The position numbers were made by a program, and so were the translations under genes. Shown here piece after piece: positions 54,464-64,000 of a stretch of DNA of 64,000 nucleotides (positions within the stretch are counted from its first letter, which is position 1; each line of letters starts with the position of its first letter). This DNA comes from Mesorhabditis belari. Lineage: Eukaryota; Nematoda; Chromadorea; Rhabditida; Rhabditidae. Where the stretch lies: assembly GCA_958450365.1 (NCBI GenBank), contig CAUEEP010000725.1:892501-956500 (forward strand), given 5' to 3'. The notes below the pieces were generated by a model. It was not told the DNA's origin and ran no database searches. It was given only the letters and a program-made list of their open reading frames with translations.

Positions 54464-55776
54464 ATGTCAATCCGGCATTTCTTTTTCTTGGCTCTTCTCC
54501 TCGTCGTCTCATTTGCACAATTCGAGGAAGTGAAGAGGAGAATGGGGCTCAGGTGAGGATTTATATTGATAAGGTCAATCAATTATCAATCCGCTCAATT
54601 TCTAAACACTTAAAACAAAACTTATTGATAGATAAAAGGATCACTTTTCATTTATTGTTAGCTAAAAGTTATTGATTAAATCAAAACCTAGAATAAAAAG
54701 GTTCAGGTATTTAATTGACGGTGATGCGGCAGCCGATGTCGTCGGCATGATGAAACAGCCACAAAATAGCGGAAACGCTCAACTTTTGAGAGGAAGGTGA
54801 GAGTTTGGGCTAAAACTACACTCTACACTGGCTTGTTCTTTGTGTTTAAAAAGGGAGCGCATTTTCTGGTCACAACCGAAAAGGAAGATTGAAAAGAGAA
54901 AACAAAGAGAACAGATTTCTTCAAAGTTTAGAGATTTCTTCAAAGTTCAAAGTCGAAATCAAAGCGACTTATAGCTCAGTGGCTAGAGAGTTAGCCAGGC
55001 AAAGGTTGAAACTCCTCCAGGTTCAAGTCCTGCGTCGGCATTTTTACTTTTTTGATTTACACAAGCACTACCTGCTCCAATAAGCACTACCTGCTCCAAT
55101 AAAATCAAAACAAAAAAGAGATCCAATAAGCACAGAGTGATACCAAAATATCAACAAAATAGAGAAAGATTGCACAATTTTTAAAAAGAAAAGAATTAAG
55201 ATCCTCTAAAGATCATTTTTTGTAAGAAAAGGGAGCAGGTTTGTTGAAAGTTTAGCGGCGAAATCGAAGCGACTTATAGTGGCCAGAGAGTTAGCCAGGC
55301 TAGAGGCTCAGTGGCTAGAGAGTTAGTCAGGCTAGAGGCTCAGTGACTAGAGAGTTAGCCAGGCTAGAGGCTCAGTGGCTAGAGAGTTAGTCAGGCTAGA
55401 GGCTCAGTGGCTAGAGAGTTAGCCAGGCTAGAGGCTCAGTGGCTAGAGAGTTAGCCAGGCTAGAGGCTCAGTGGCTAGAGAGTTAGCCAGGCTAGAGGTT
55501 CAGTGGCTAGAGAGTTAGCCAGTCTAGAGGTTCAGTGGCTAGAGAGTTAGCACCCAGGAGCGACTATCTAGATATCAGTGCCCCAGAAAGAGTTTATCCA
55601 AATAAGCACAAAGAACACCTAGTGCAGTAGTAGTCGATTCTCTGTGTCAATGACTTAAAATGGCTTTAAGTGCATCAGAAAGAATGGGGTTTTCTTTTTT
55701 GAGCTCAAATTTCACTTCAAAACATTTCCTTTCCAGATATGGTAAACGATCGAATTGGGACACGATCTTCTATTAA
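54464..55776 (+). CDS. Secreted neuropeptide-like precursor (predicted RGRY-amide)
   Basis: Three exons (54464-54552, 54707-54796, 55737-55776) join in phase and give about 72 residues. The start is three bases after tatttccag, suggesting trans-splicing. Residues 1-18 (MSIRHFFFLALLLVVSFA) are a signal peptide. After a basic site (EEVKRR) comes a segment of about 34 residues beginning MGLRYLIDGDAAADVVGM and ending NAQLLRGRYGKR. GKR is a classical amidation and cleavage signal, so the mature product would end LLRGRY-amide; a short tail SNWDTIFY follows. An amidated R-x-R-Y end on a peptide of about 34 residues recalls the NPY/NPF family and the nematode RxRY/RxRF peptides, but the similarity is too short to assign. 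Intron 2 contains a tRNA-like sequence and array. Confidence 0.68.
54963..55553 (+). repeat. tRNA-like sequence with amplified A-box array
   Basis: At 54966-55041 a tRNA-like unit has A box cttatagctcagtggctaga, a T arm caggttcaagtcctg and a T run. From 55264 the A-box region is amplified: about ten units of aggctcagtggctagagagttagccaggctag, about 32 bp each, run to 55550. The first array unit is preceded by another copy of the tRNA 5' flank (gaaatcgaagcgacttatag at 55260). It is in intron 2 of the peptide gene. Confidence 0.78.
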
Positions 55777-56384
55777 TCTTTTCTCAAAGTTTTCCTCTTT
55801 TCTTTGATCGTCTGAAACGGTGTCTGAAAATAAAAGCTTTTGTATTTGTTTTCGAAAAAAAAGCTGTCAATGTCAATAATACAATTCGGTTTCGGTGTGA
55901 AAATGGTTCTGGATTTCGGGGAAACCTTTATTGACAGAGATTTCAAAGCACAGATTTCTTGAGTGTTTGATGTTGATGACCTGAGGGGAAATGGTCTGAG
56001 AAAATGGACATGATGGACAGGGGAAAAGATGGGGAATTGAGTGGGTGACAAGGGGGGGAAAGGAAAATCGGGAACGAGAGGGGAAAATCACGAGCTATTC
56101 GGTCGTTTTTGAAAGAGTTGCTTGTAAATTTGATGGGATTAGCCTGGATTTTCTACTTAACAATTGAAAAAATACAAACTTACTAGCAAGAGAAGCTTGC
56201 TAGTTTGCAAAATAAGCTGCAAAATAAGCTGCAAGCATAAGTTTGCAAGATCAGCTTGCTAGTTTGGGATTTTAATTAGGGCTAAAGTTTATCTTGACAC
56301 GGAGATTCGAATAGTCAAAAGTCTAGTCTAACTAAGCAAAACTTTAGATTTTTCTCTTTCTTATAATATAAAAGTGTCTCAGTA

Positions 56385-56470
56385 TACTATTTACTATATA
56401 AAAAGCAGTGTCTGTCCGTCTGTCTGTCTATCTATCTGTCCGTCTGTCCGTCTGTCCGTCTGTCTGTCTA
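56385..56470 (+). repeat. (GTCTGTCC)n array with tataaaa lead-in
   Basis: Lead-in ctatataaaaagcagtgtct then gtccgtctgtctatc repeats, the fourth instance of this lead-in and array type (see 26044-26505 and 28284). Confidence 0.85.
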
Positions 56471-56576
56471 TACAGGCATTTTCTCGACCGCCTTTTGACC
56501 AATAAAGCTCACTCTTCTTTAGAAAACCTTAGAGTATCTTGTAGTTATGGCATTTATAATCAAAAATCAAAACGTC

Positions 56577-56655
56577 AAAACTGATTGCCACTACGAGGTG
56601 TCGAACCCGGCTCGTGTGCGTCGTAGCGAAAGCGCTCTTCCGACTACGCCATGAC
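56577..56655 (-). pseudogene. tRNA-like sequence
   Basis: On the minus strand the ends gttgtca and tggcaat can pair at all seven positions (two G-T). A box tcatggcgtagtcggaagag and B box gccgggttcgacacctc are present, but the anticodon arm does not form a 5-bp stem. Possibly a divergent or decayed tRNA. Confidence 0.45.
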
Positions 56656-56779
56656 AACGGGACTCATGGGACCAGAAAAGCCCACCATTAAGCGAGTTTT
56701 TTCGGCTGAAACTATCAAATACGCGATTTCATTCAAAAATCCCACCAACTCTTGCATGGTTAGGTTATCAAGCTTCAGG

Positions 56780-57178
56780 TTTTGGTTGTAAGATTAGATT
56801 ATTAGGTTAGTTTATAAGGTTAGGTTATAAGATTAGTTTATTAGGTTAGTTTATAAGGTTAGTTTATAAGGTTAGTTTATAAGGTTAGTTTATAAGATTA
56901 GTTTATTAGGTTAGTTTATAAGGTTAGGTTATAAGGTTAGTTTATAAGGTTAGTTTATAAGGTTAGTTTATAAGATTAGTTTATTAGGTTAGTTTATAAG
57001 GTTAGTTTATAAGGTTAGGTTATAAGATTAGGTTATAAGGTTAGGTTATTAGGTTAGTTTATTAGGTTAGGTTATAAGGTTAGTTTATAAGGTTAGGCTA
57101 TAAGGTTAGGTTATAAGGTTAGGTTATAAGGTTAGGTTATAAGGTTAGTTTATAAGGTTAGTTTATAAACCTTATCTA
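56780..57178 (+). repeat. (ggttagtttataa)n minisatellite
   Basis: About thirty 13-bp units with the variants ggttaggttataa and gattagtttatta. The array is followed by an inverted repeat at 57185-57510 (gtttataactttttacagag type arms around acaaacgaaaatgtt). Confidence 0.93.
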
Positions 57179-57579
57179 GTTTTAAACATTTATAACTACA
57201 GAGCTAACATTTTCATTTGTATTTTATATATTTCAAGAGAACATTTCAAGCTTTCAGATACCAAAAAGACTTCAATTAGAACAACCGATCTTGAGGAAAT
57301 CAAATAAATTACACCATAATGGGATTCTGCTTTGATTCTGCCGATTCTGCTTTGATTCTACCGATTCTGCTTTGATTTTCTCAAGATTGATCTTTCCAAA
57401 TTAGCTCTATTGAGTCTTATTCGAAAATTGGAAATGTTTTCTCTTAAAATCTATAAAATACAAACGAAAATGTTATCTCTGTAAAAAGTTATAAACATTT
57501 AAAGTTTGGCTTTTCACTCAAAAGTCATTTAAACGATTCAAGAGGCAAATAAACATTGAATCTAGCTATTCTAGCTATT

Positions 57580-58590
57580 CCTAGTCTAGTTATTCCTAGG
57601 TAGCTCTAGTTAGCTCATCTAGTTATTCCTAGTTAGCTTTTCCATTCAAAATATTATTTGAATTCGAATTTTTAGATATCTAGATCCTTTTAGATGACTA
57701 AATTTCAAGAAAAGTTTAGCAAAATAAGTCAATTTTTTAATCATTTTGTTCTAAGCGCTGGTTAATGCTAGAAATATGTGCTATATCTTAAAATATTACC
57801 CATTTTCTCTACTTTAATTTGATACCAAAGCGAGCTGAAACTAAGGTACTAGTGGAGAGATATGAGCGTTTATTTGAGAGCAAACTTCAGCTTTAATAGG
57901 GTGGGTAATATTGCAAGATTGTATTGTAATATTGTAAGTATTTATCTAAAAGTTATCACCGAAATACTACTGTTTCACTGACAAAGTTTACAATTAGATT
58001 TCTACCCAATTTTCTTTCAACGAACACTATTTTCTAGCCTGTTAGCGGCTCGCATAGAGCTCGCAACATTGCTCAATTCTTCTCAACACAAAGATTTGTA
58101 AAGGATTCAATGATTTCTTTCATCAAAGTCAATTTGAGTCAGAAAAGAAGAGATGAAAGAAGAACAGAGCAAATCCGAGTCACGAATGCACACTTTACCG
58201 AATCAGAGTCGAAATAAGCCGCAGTTTCTTTTTTGGGTGACTCTTTCAGTTATTCCCCCTTTTCTTAATCCCCTTTTTCTTTTTGGTTGGTGAAACTCTT
58301 GGGGGGGAATAGTCCACACTTCCGTAACTGTATTTACCAAGTCACCATTTTTCTTTTCTCTCCTTCCCCCAGGCTGACACCTCAATCCATCCAAAATAGG
58401 GAAAAGGGGAGATGTCAATGTGAGGTGCTTTCCCTAGCTTTCCTTAGCTTTCCTTAGCTTTTCCTTCCTAACCTAACCCCAAGCCTCGTACCTTTTCTCT
58501 TTCTTTTTAATTACTTCATTTAGCTCTTAATAATTAGAATATTAGATATTAGATTAAATTGATGTTCTTTGGATGTAAACTTTACTTACT
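57580..58590. other. No supported gene
   Basis: Contains a diverged repeat (57730-57900, gataccaaagcgagctgaaa) related to 42130-42300, and a C/T-rich stretch at 58250-58480. No splice-supported exon was found. Confidence 0.5.
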
Positions 58591-58604
58591 GTAAAAAGAA
58601 AAGG

Positions 58605-58865
58605 TTTAAATCCAATTTAAAGGCTTAAATCTATTTAAAGGCTTGAATCCATTTAAAGGTTTGAATCCATTTAAAGGTTTGAATCCATTTAAAGGTTTAA
58701 ATCTATTTAAAGGTTTGAGTCCATTTAAAGTTTAAATCCATTTAAAGGTTTAAATCTATTTAAAGGTTAAATCCATTTAAAGGCTTAAATCCATTTAAAG
58801 GTTTAAATCCAATTTAAAGGTTTGAATCTATTTAAAGGTTTAAATCCAATTTAAATCTATTCTAC
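58605..58865 (+). repeat. (aggtttgaatccatttaa)n minisatellite
   Basis: About fourteen units of 18 bp with small indels. No coding function is apparent. Confidence 0.92.
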
Positions 58866-59208
58866 ATTTGATTCAGAATCTCTTCTTTAAGCTTAAAAGA
58901 AACGTTTAAACGTTTTCTAAAAGGTGAAAAATTTAGAAAACTATCGTAAACTTTATTTCAGATCAAATTCTATTGATTTCTTTGATCATTCCTGAGATTC
59001 CTGAGATTCCTGAGATCCTCATTCATTTGAAATATTTAAATTGACGAAAACTTATAGCAAGCACTTAAAAAACATTTTTTGATCTTTGATTTTGATCCTT
59101 TTCGTTTAATATTTTTATCTAACCAGATAATTGAATATATTTCGTTTTTTTTTAAACTTTTTGAAGTCTTTTGAACTTCTAAATTCTAATTTCAGGCTTC
59201 AAGCCAAA

Positions 59209-62200
59209 ATGAAGATCCTAGTAGCCTCGTTGCTACTAGAGCTAGCAGCATGCCAAGTTTATTACACTTATCCTCGACAACAACAAAGGTAATCCAACAC
59301 AGAAGTTTATTGAAAATCATGTTTTAGACAACAATACTACCCTGTGCGCACGAATTGTCACACTCCTTGTCAACAACAGCGGTACCGATGGAATTATCGG
59401 CCACAACCTATTCAACCACAAGGTGAAAAAAGAAAATTTGTGTTTTTGAAGATGATTTTAGAAGTTTGCCTTGCTAAAATTGCTCAAACTCTATTCAAAT
59501 TAAGAGTAAAATGAAACTTTTCACTAATTATTTCTATATATTTACGTCTTTTAATTGATATGAAGCTGTGAAGCCCCATAAAATGAGAGTAAGACAATTT
59601 TTTAAAGCATAAAGGGTACGCTGAAAGTTTTGTCACCTAGATTTTAAACCAAATACCAATGAAATTTCGATCTTTTTAAGCTTTTTTTATCAAAATTGAG
59701 TAAAAACGTATAAAAAGCGTTAAATAAAATGTTCTCCCAGAAGAATTCTACCGTAAATACTGTAATAGTACCCCACCCCCATAATGACGGCCGGAGCATC
59801 GCGTAGTCTAGCTTTGAACGAGTTTTTCTCGACACTGGTTTATGCTACAATGCTCGTTTAGGTATCAAAAAATAGCCCTGAATTTCAGCTATTTTTTGAT
59901 ACCAAAGACGCATTTTTTGAAAGTACGGACGCTTTGAAAAGAAATGAAATACCGTATTTACTCTATTAGTGGGGTCCTCTCTAATAGTGGGGTCCTCTCT
60001 AATAGTGGGGTCGTCTGGAGGGGGGTTGAAAAAATAGTGGGGTCCTCTCGAATTGGAAGAAGATATTGGTAACGAAAGTGATACATCAATTGTTGATCTC
60101 TTGGATTAGTTCTTTTACTGTTTGTTAATGTTTTGTTACGGTTAAAGCTAAATAAAATATGAAGGCAAACTTGTTTTGTCAAGAATTTCGGAGAAAAATT
60201 GATATCTTTTCAATTTAAAACTTTGGTTTTATGTTCTTTTAAATTTCTCTAATAGTGGGGTCCTCTCTAATAGTGGGGTCGTCTGGAAGGGGATTGAAAA
60301 AATAGTGGGGGACCCCACTAATAGAGTAAATACGGTACTAGAAAACTTTTGCGACTACGCGACTAGTCTAACTTCTTTCTAGAAAATCATCTTTTTCTCA
60401 GCTCCTAGACTTTTTCTAGATACTATTTTGATACCAAAAAAATACTAGATTTCAAGGGTTATCATTTGATACCCAAACGAACACTGTAGCATATACCAGT
60501 CTCGAGAAAAACACGTTCAAACTTAGACTACGCGGCCATTCGCGTGCGGAGTCTAGCTTTGAACAAGTGTTTCTCGATACTTGTTTATGCTACAATGCGC
60601 GCTTAGGTATCAAAAAAATAGCTGAAATTCAGGGCTATTTTTTGATACCAAAGACACATTTTTTGAAAGTACGGGCGCTTTGAAAAAAATGAAATACTAG
60701 AAAACTTTTGCGACTACGCGACTGTACGAGGGCGCTGGGGTACTATTACAGTATTTACGGTAACTATACTTTCTACTTTCTACTTTCTCCTTTCTAACAA
60801 TCAAAACCTAGATTACTACAAAAAAAACTCAAAACTTTAAGCCCTTTTAAAGCCTTTCTCAAATCAATTTCTATCGCTTCTCATCCGGCAGCCACCATAT
60901 TCCAGAAAAAGTTCTCCTAGGCTACTAGAGTCATTCCTAAAGTTGTACTGGTCTTAATCTTCGAAATGAACCGATGAAATCAATCTCGCAATAATACCGT
61001 AAATACTGTAATAGTGTACCCCACCCCCATAATGACGGCCGGAGCATCGCGTAGTCTAGCTTTGAACGAGTTTTTCTCGACACTGGTTTATGCTACAATG
61101 CTCGATTAGGTGTCAAGAAATAGCCCTGAATTTCAGCTATTTTTTGATACCAAAGACGCATTTTTTGAAAGTACGGGCGCTTTGAAAAGAAATGAAATAC
61201 TAAAGACTGTCTAACATTTTAGAGATCATTTCCTGTTATTAAATGTTTCTCTTTATGTTAAAAAGTATCAAAATGTATTAACAAGAAGAATTAGACAGTT
61301 TAACGACGCTGTTAGATTAATTAGACAGTTTAACTAAGATGAGAAGCTAAAGTACGAGTTCGGGTAATCCTGGAGTCAGAATTGATTAGAGTAACGTATT
61401 TGAATCTAGATCAGACCAGGAAAATGACTGCACAATGTTTGTAGAAAGTATGGTTGGCTACTGAAAGATGGAACAGATTTCTCTTTACTCAAACTTTTGA
61501 GGAAACTTTAAACGCAGCATGTGCTATGTTCTTTACCGGGTCCTAAATTTAGGCCAACATATCATCACGTTCCCTATTGTGATCACTCTTCGACCCCCGG
61601 TCATTCAACCACCACCGCCTGGTCAACCAATAAAACCCCCGCAACCGATTGGATCAACAACCGTTCCACCAACTCCTGTACCCGAACTACCATCTCCTCA
61701 ACCGGTGAACCCGAATGCGATTGTTCCGACAAAGTGGAGACCAATTTCTTCTCCATCTACTTTACCCACTCCACCACCTGAGAGCTCAACGGTGCTCACG
61801 ACGCAGAGCACGACTCCGACAACGAGAAGCACGACAACGACAACTACAACAAACAACTACAACTACAACAAGATCTACAACAACGACAACGACTACTACA
61901 ACTAGCACAAGTCAGACCTCAACTTTGACCACTGCGCCGTCTGCTGAGAGCTCCAGTCTTCCAACGCCACCACCAGAAAGTGAGTTGGAAAATGATCATG
62001 TAAATCTAATCAAAGCTGACAATGTCTGACAGTTATCAATTAATTGAATGATTCAAAACCATTAAGATCACTCTTTACCAATCACAAAACTTTACCCATC
62101 ACTTTGCACTTTGAATTTGTCTCATCTGATCACTTACAATCAAAAAATCTATCTGTTCTAGATCAATCACGAAATTTACAGTGATCCAATCCTAATTAGC

Positions 62201-63971
62201 ACTCCGTAAACTCACCCTTTTAGCTCAAACAATCGATCCACGTTTACCCACTCCACCACCGGAGACTCCACCACCACCGGGGAGACATTCAGCCGCTCCA
62301 ATCTACATGCATCCTGAGAGAAAAACGACTATTGGATCGAGAAATGCTTTCAGAGGTAAGTTTGCAAAGAACAACTCATTTTCAACTGCACTAGACTCAC
62401 TTCACAAAACTCACTGTACTTTTGGATCATTGTCCGCTCAATTATTGAATTTATGAGAAAAAAATAGCTCTATTTTGCAACTTTTACCCTAAATAGACTC
62501 GATGAAAGGATTCAATATTGTTTTAAAGCTCTAGCTCTAGCTCTAGCTTCAAAAGTCGGATGAATATCTTGATCTGGTACTAGCAGCACTGAAATTTGAC
62601 AGTAATCCGCTTTTGGTAGCTTTTTAATGCCAACATTCAACTCCAAACTGCTAAGTGTTATATAGAATATTAAAGCCTGAATTGTTGGCTACATTTCTGT
62701 ACTTAAATGTTTTTGATTGAAAGCCTACAACTCATTTTTCAGACTCTTGAATAACTTGTTCCAAAGATCACCTCCATGCTGCCGCTTTCGCCCGTTTTCT
62801 AACAAAAAAAAGAGTCTTTTTTCTAGCAAAATTATATTTGTTTTTATTTTGAAATTTATTTAACAAGTTCTTAGTGTTAAAACTTCTCAAAGAAACGCGA
62901 CACAAGGTGAATTGAATGTTGACCTTGACCACTCAAAGAGGCTTGTCTTCAATTCATGTTTTGGTCATGCTAACTTTGTTCCATGCTAACTTTGTTTCAT
63001 CAAAATGATCTGTGGCTATTACAGCACAAGAAAATTTACCTTTTCTATGTAAAAGCCATGGAAAAAACTTTCCCTAAAGTTTTTTTTTGTTAGAAAACGG
63101 GCGAAAACGGCAGCATGGAGGTGATCTTTGGAACAAGCTCATTCAAGAGTCTGAAAAATGAGCTGTAGGCTTTCAATCGGAAACATTTAAGTACAGAAAT
63201 GTAGCCAACAATTCAGGCTTTAATATTCTATATAACACTTAGCACTTTGGAATTGAATGTTGGTATTAAAAGCTACGAAAAGGGTGTGCTTGGAATTAAA
63301 GTAGTGCTTAAACTAGTACTAGCAGTGCTTAGACTAATACTAGCAGTGCTCAGACTAGTACTTGCAGTGCTTAGACTAGTACTAGCAGTGCTTAGACTAG
63401 TACTAGCAGTGCTTAGACTAGTACTAGCAGTGCTCAGACTAGTACTAGCAGTGCTTAGACTAGTATTAGCAGTGCTTAGACTAGTACTAGCAGTGCTTAG
63501 ACTAGTACTAGTAGTGCTTAGGCTAGTACTAGCAGTGCTTAGACAAGTACTAGCAGTGCTTAGATTTTAAATCTTCCTAAATGAGATGTAGAAATTCTGA
63601 AATTCTGAGATGTAGTTGAAGTCATGAATCTCTAGAAACTCTAGAAACTCTAGAAATTCTACTTTCTTCTAGAAATTTCAAGACTAAAGTAGCAGCTAAT
63701 CAATTGGTCTTATGGACTTGTCTAAAAGTATACAACTCACTAAAACTATAAGAAAATTGAAACAAAAAAAAGCAAAAAAGTAACACTCATCTCAACTCAT
63801 CAACAATACTAAACGTATCACTCGTAAAGCAACAAAGAATCCTATCTTATTTTAGGTGCTGTTCCCTCAGAGTTCACAAATCCTTGTGCAGCCGGTCGAG
63901 CGTTGACCAATCAATTCAATGTTCCACTAACTTGCAATCATTTGAATCCACCAAATGGAGGATGTCCAGAG
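59209..63971 (+). CDS. Secreted Pro/Thr-rich protein with lustrin-like domain, 3' incomplete
   Basis: Exons 59209-59288, 59328-59422, 61553-61979, 62224-62355 and 63856-63971 join in phase. Residues 1-15 (MKILVASLLLELAAC) are a signal peptide. Next come a Gln/Tyr-rich stretch with two Cys (NCHTPCQQQRYRWNYRP), a Pro-rich stretch (IQPPPPGQPIKPPQPIG), a Thr-rich mucin-like stretch and repeats of PTPPPES/PTPPPET. The last visible exon reads NPCAAGRALTNQFNVPLTCN, then GGCPE, the first half of a lustrin-type Cys-rich repeat. It would continue GYxCH...CCP in an exon beyond the window; if the weak donor gag/gttgat is not used, a stop follows at 63984. Likely an extracellular or cuticle-associated protein. 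One extra base in the Thr-rich stretch (near 61847) shifts the frame, and removing one A from acaacaaacaact restores it; it may be an assembly error or a real lesion. Confidence 0.75.
59745..60770. repeat. Palindromic family P cluster, two or three units
   Basis: Units begin ccgtaaatactgtaatagta and contain gcatcgcgtagtctagcttt and aaaatagccctgaatttcag. Tandem copies of ctctaatagtggggtcctct lie at 59965-60050 and 60245-60320. The cluster sits in intron 2 of the lustrin-like gene. Confidence 0.8.
60775..60995 (-). pseudogene. Transduced fragment of FBPase exon 6 and intron 6
   Basis: On the minus strand this segment matches 30065-30260, including ggaatatggtggctgccgga, which corresponds to the end of FBPase exon 6 (NMVAAG codons). 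It continues with atgagaagcgatagaaattg and the downstream gtagtaatctaggttttgat. The splice donor GT has become AT (gggtgag to ggatgag). Family P units abut on both sides. It is a non-functional copy carried by or with the mobile element. Confidence 0.85.
60998..61205. repeat. Palindromic family P unit
   Basis: From taccgtaaatactgtaatag through gacggccggagcatcgcgta to gacgcattttttgaaagtac, almost identical to 59752-59935. Confidence 0.85.
62630..63263. mobile_element. Foldback element with 185-bp inverted ends
   Basis: The sequence 62630-62813 (caacattcaactccaaactg ... cctccatgctgccgctttcg ... cccgttttctaac) recurs inverted at 63083-63263 (gttagaaaacgggcgaaaac ... cagcatggaggtgatctttg ... ttggaattgaatgttgg) with only a few mismatches. 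The 270-bp centre is non-coding. No target duplication is obvious. It lies in intron 4 of the lustrin-like gene. Confidence 0.9.
63300..63566 (+). repeat. 21-bp minisatellite (agtgcttagactagtactagc)n
   Basis: Twelve to thirteen units. The 21-bp period keeps a frame open (VLRLVLA repeats), which is not a gene. The array starts about 37 bp after the right end of the foldback element. Confidence 0.93.
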
Positions 63972-64000
63972 GTTGATTTTAAATGAAAAAACAATATATA

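Noticed and set aside
55773..56091. Minus-strand frames of 72 and 92 codons downstream of the peptide gene
   Set aside because: Ser/Phe-rich translations of purine-rich DNA, with no splice sites or known motif.
61521..61781. 86-codon frame overlapping exon 3 of the Pro/Thr-rich gene
   Set aside because: Shadow frame. The Pro-rich frame continues the gene in phase from exon 2 and into PTPPPES.
63247..63570. 107-codon hydrophobic frame with VLRLVLA repeats, membrane-protein-like
   Set aside because: Pure consequence of a 21-bp minisatellite whose length is a multiple of three.

Overview
The window looks like AT-rich nuclear DNA from a nematode. The host genes are split by introns that mostly end in the nematode acceptor TTTCAG or a close variant. 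Several start codons sit a few bases after such an acceptor, as expected for spliced-leader trans-splicing. Tc1/mariner (maT-type) transposons, their short non-autonomous relatives, and tRNA-Arg(TCG) and tRNA-Ala(CGC) genes of metazoan type are present. The species cannot be named from the sequence alone. There are no operons, phages or CRISPR arrays.

Five host genes are well supported. They are an EMRE-like subunit of the mitochondrial calcium uniporter (18290-20853, +), fructose-1,6-bisphosphatase (23666-34811, +, 11 exons), a small ubiquitin-like protein nested antisense in an FBPase intron (27706-28038, -), a Porcupine-type MBOAT O-acyltransferase of Wnt secretion (39743-43399, +, 10 exons), and a secreted Pro/Thr-rich protein with a C-terminal lustrin-like Cys-rich domain that runs off the right edge (59209-63971, +). 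A three-exon secreted peptide precursor with a predicted RGRY-amide (54464-55776, +) is also likely. Weaker models are two terminal exons on the minus strand at 6556-6835, a lysine-rich protein at 12333-13021 (-), a one-pass membrane protein at 13091-13846 (+), fragments of a minus-strand gene at about 640-4861 cut by a satellite and a transposon, and an orphan lustrin-type exon at 37291-37435 (-).

Layout: 1-630 satellite; 0.6-4.9 kb broken minus-strand gene with a nearly intact maT transposon; 5-12 kb foldback and hairpin repeats, microsatellite and transposase relics; 12-14 kb two hypothetical genes; 14.3-16.2 kb two abutting maT relics; 18.3-20.9 kb EMRE; 23.7-34.8 kb FBPase, with introns full of minisatellites, a pogo fragment, tRNA-like sequences, a true tRNA-Arg and the nested ubiquitin-like gene; 35-37.4 kb a segmental duplication block; 39.7-43.4 kb Porcupine; 43.5-53.4 kb repeats with a tRNA-Ala, a LINE relic and the second duplication copy; 54.5-55.8 kb peptide gene; 55.8-59.2 kb repeats; 59.2-64 kb lustrin-like gene.

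The genes are unrelated housekeeping, signalling and secreted functions and do not form a pathway. The most unusual content is in the repeats. tRNA promoter boxes have been amplified into minisatellites at four loci. A fragment of FBPase exon 6 and its splice donor has been copied, with a palindromic element, into an intron 30 kb away. Transposon fragments sit between long direct duplications of host sequence. A filled/empty site pair shows a MITE insertion at a TA.
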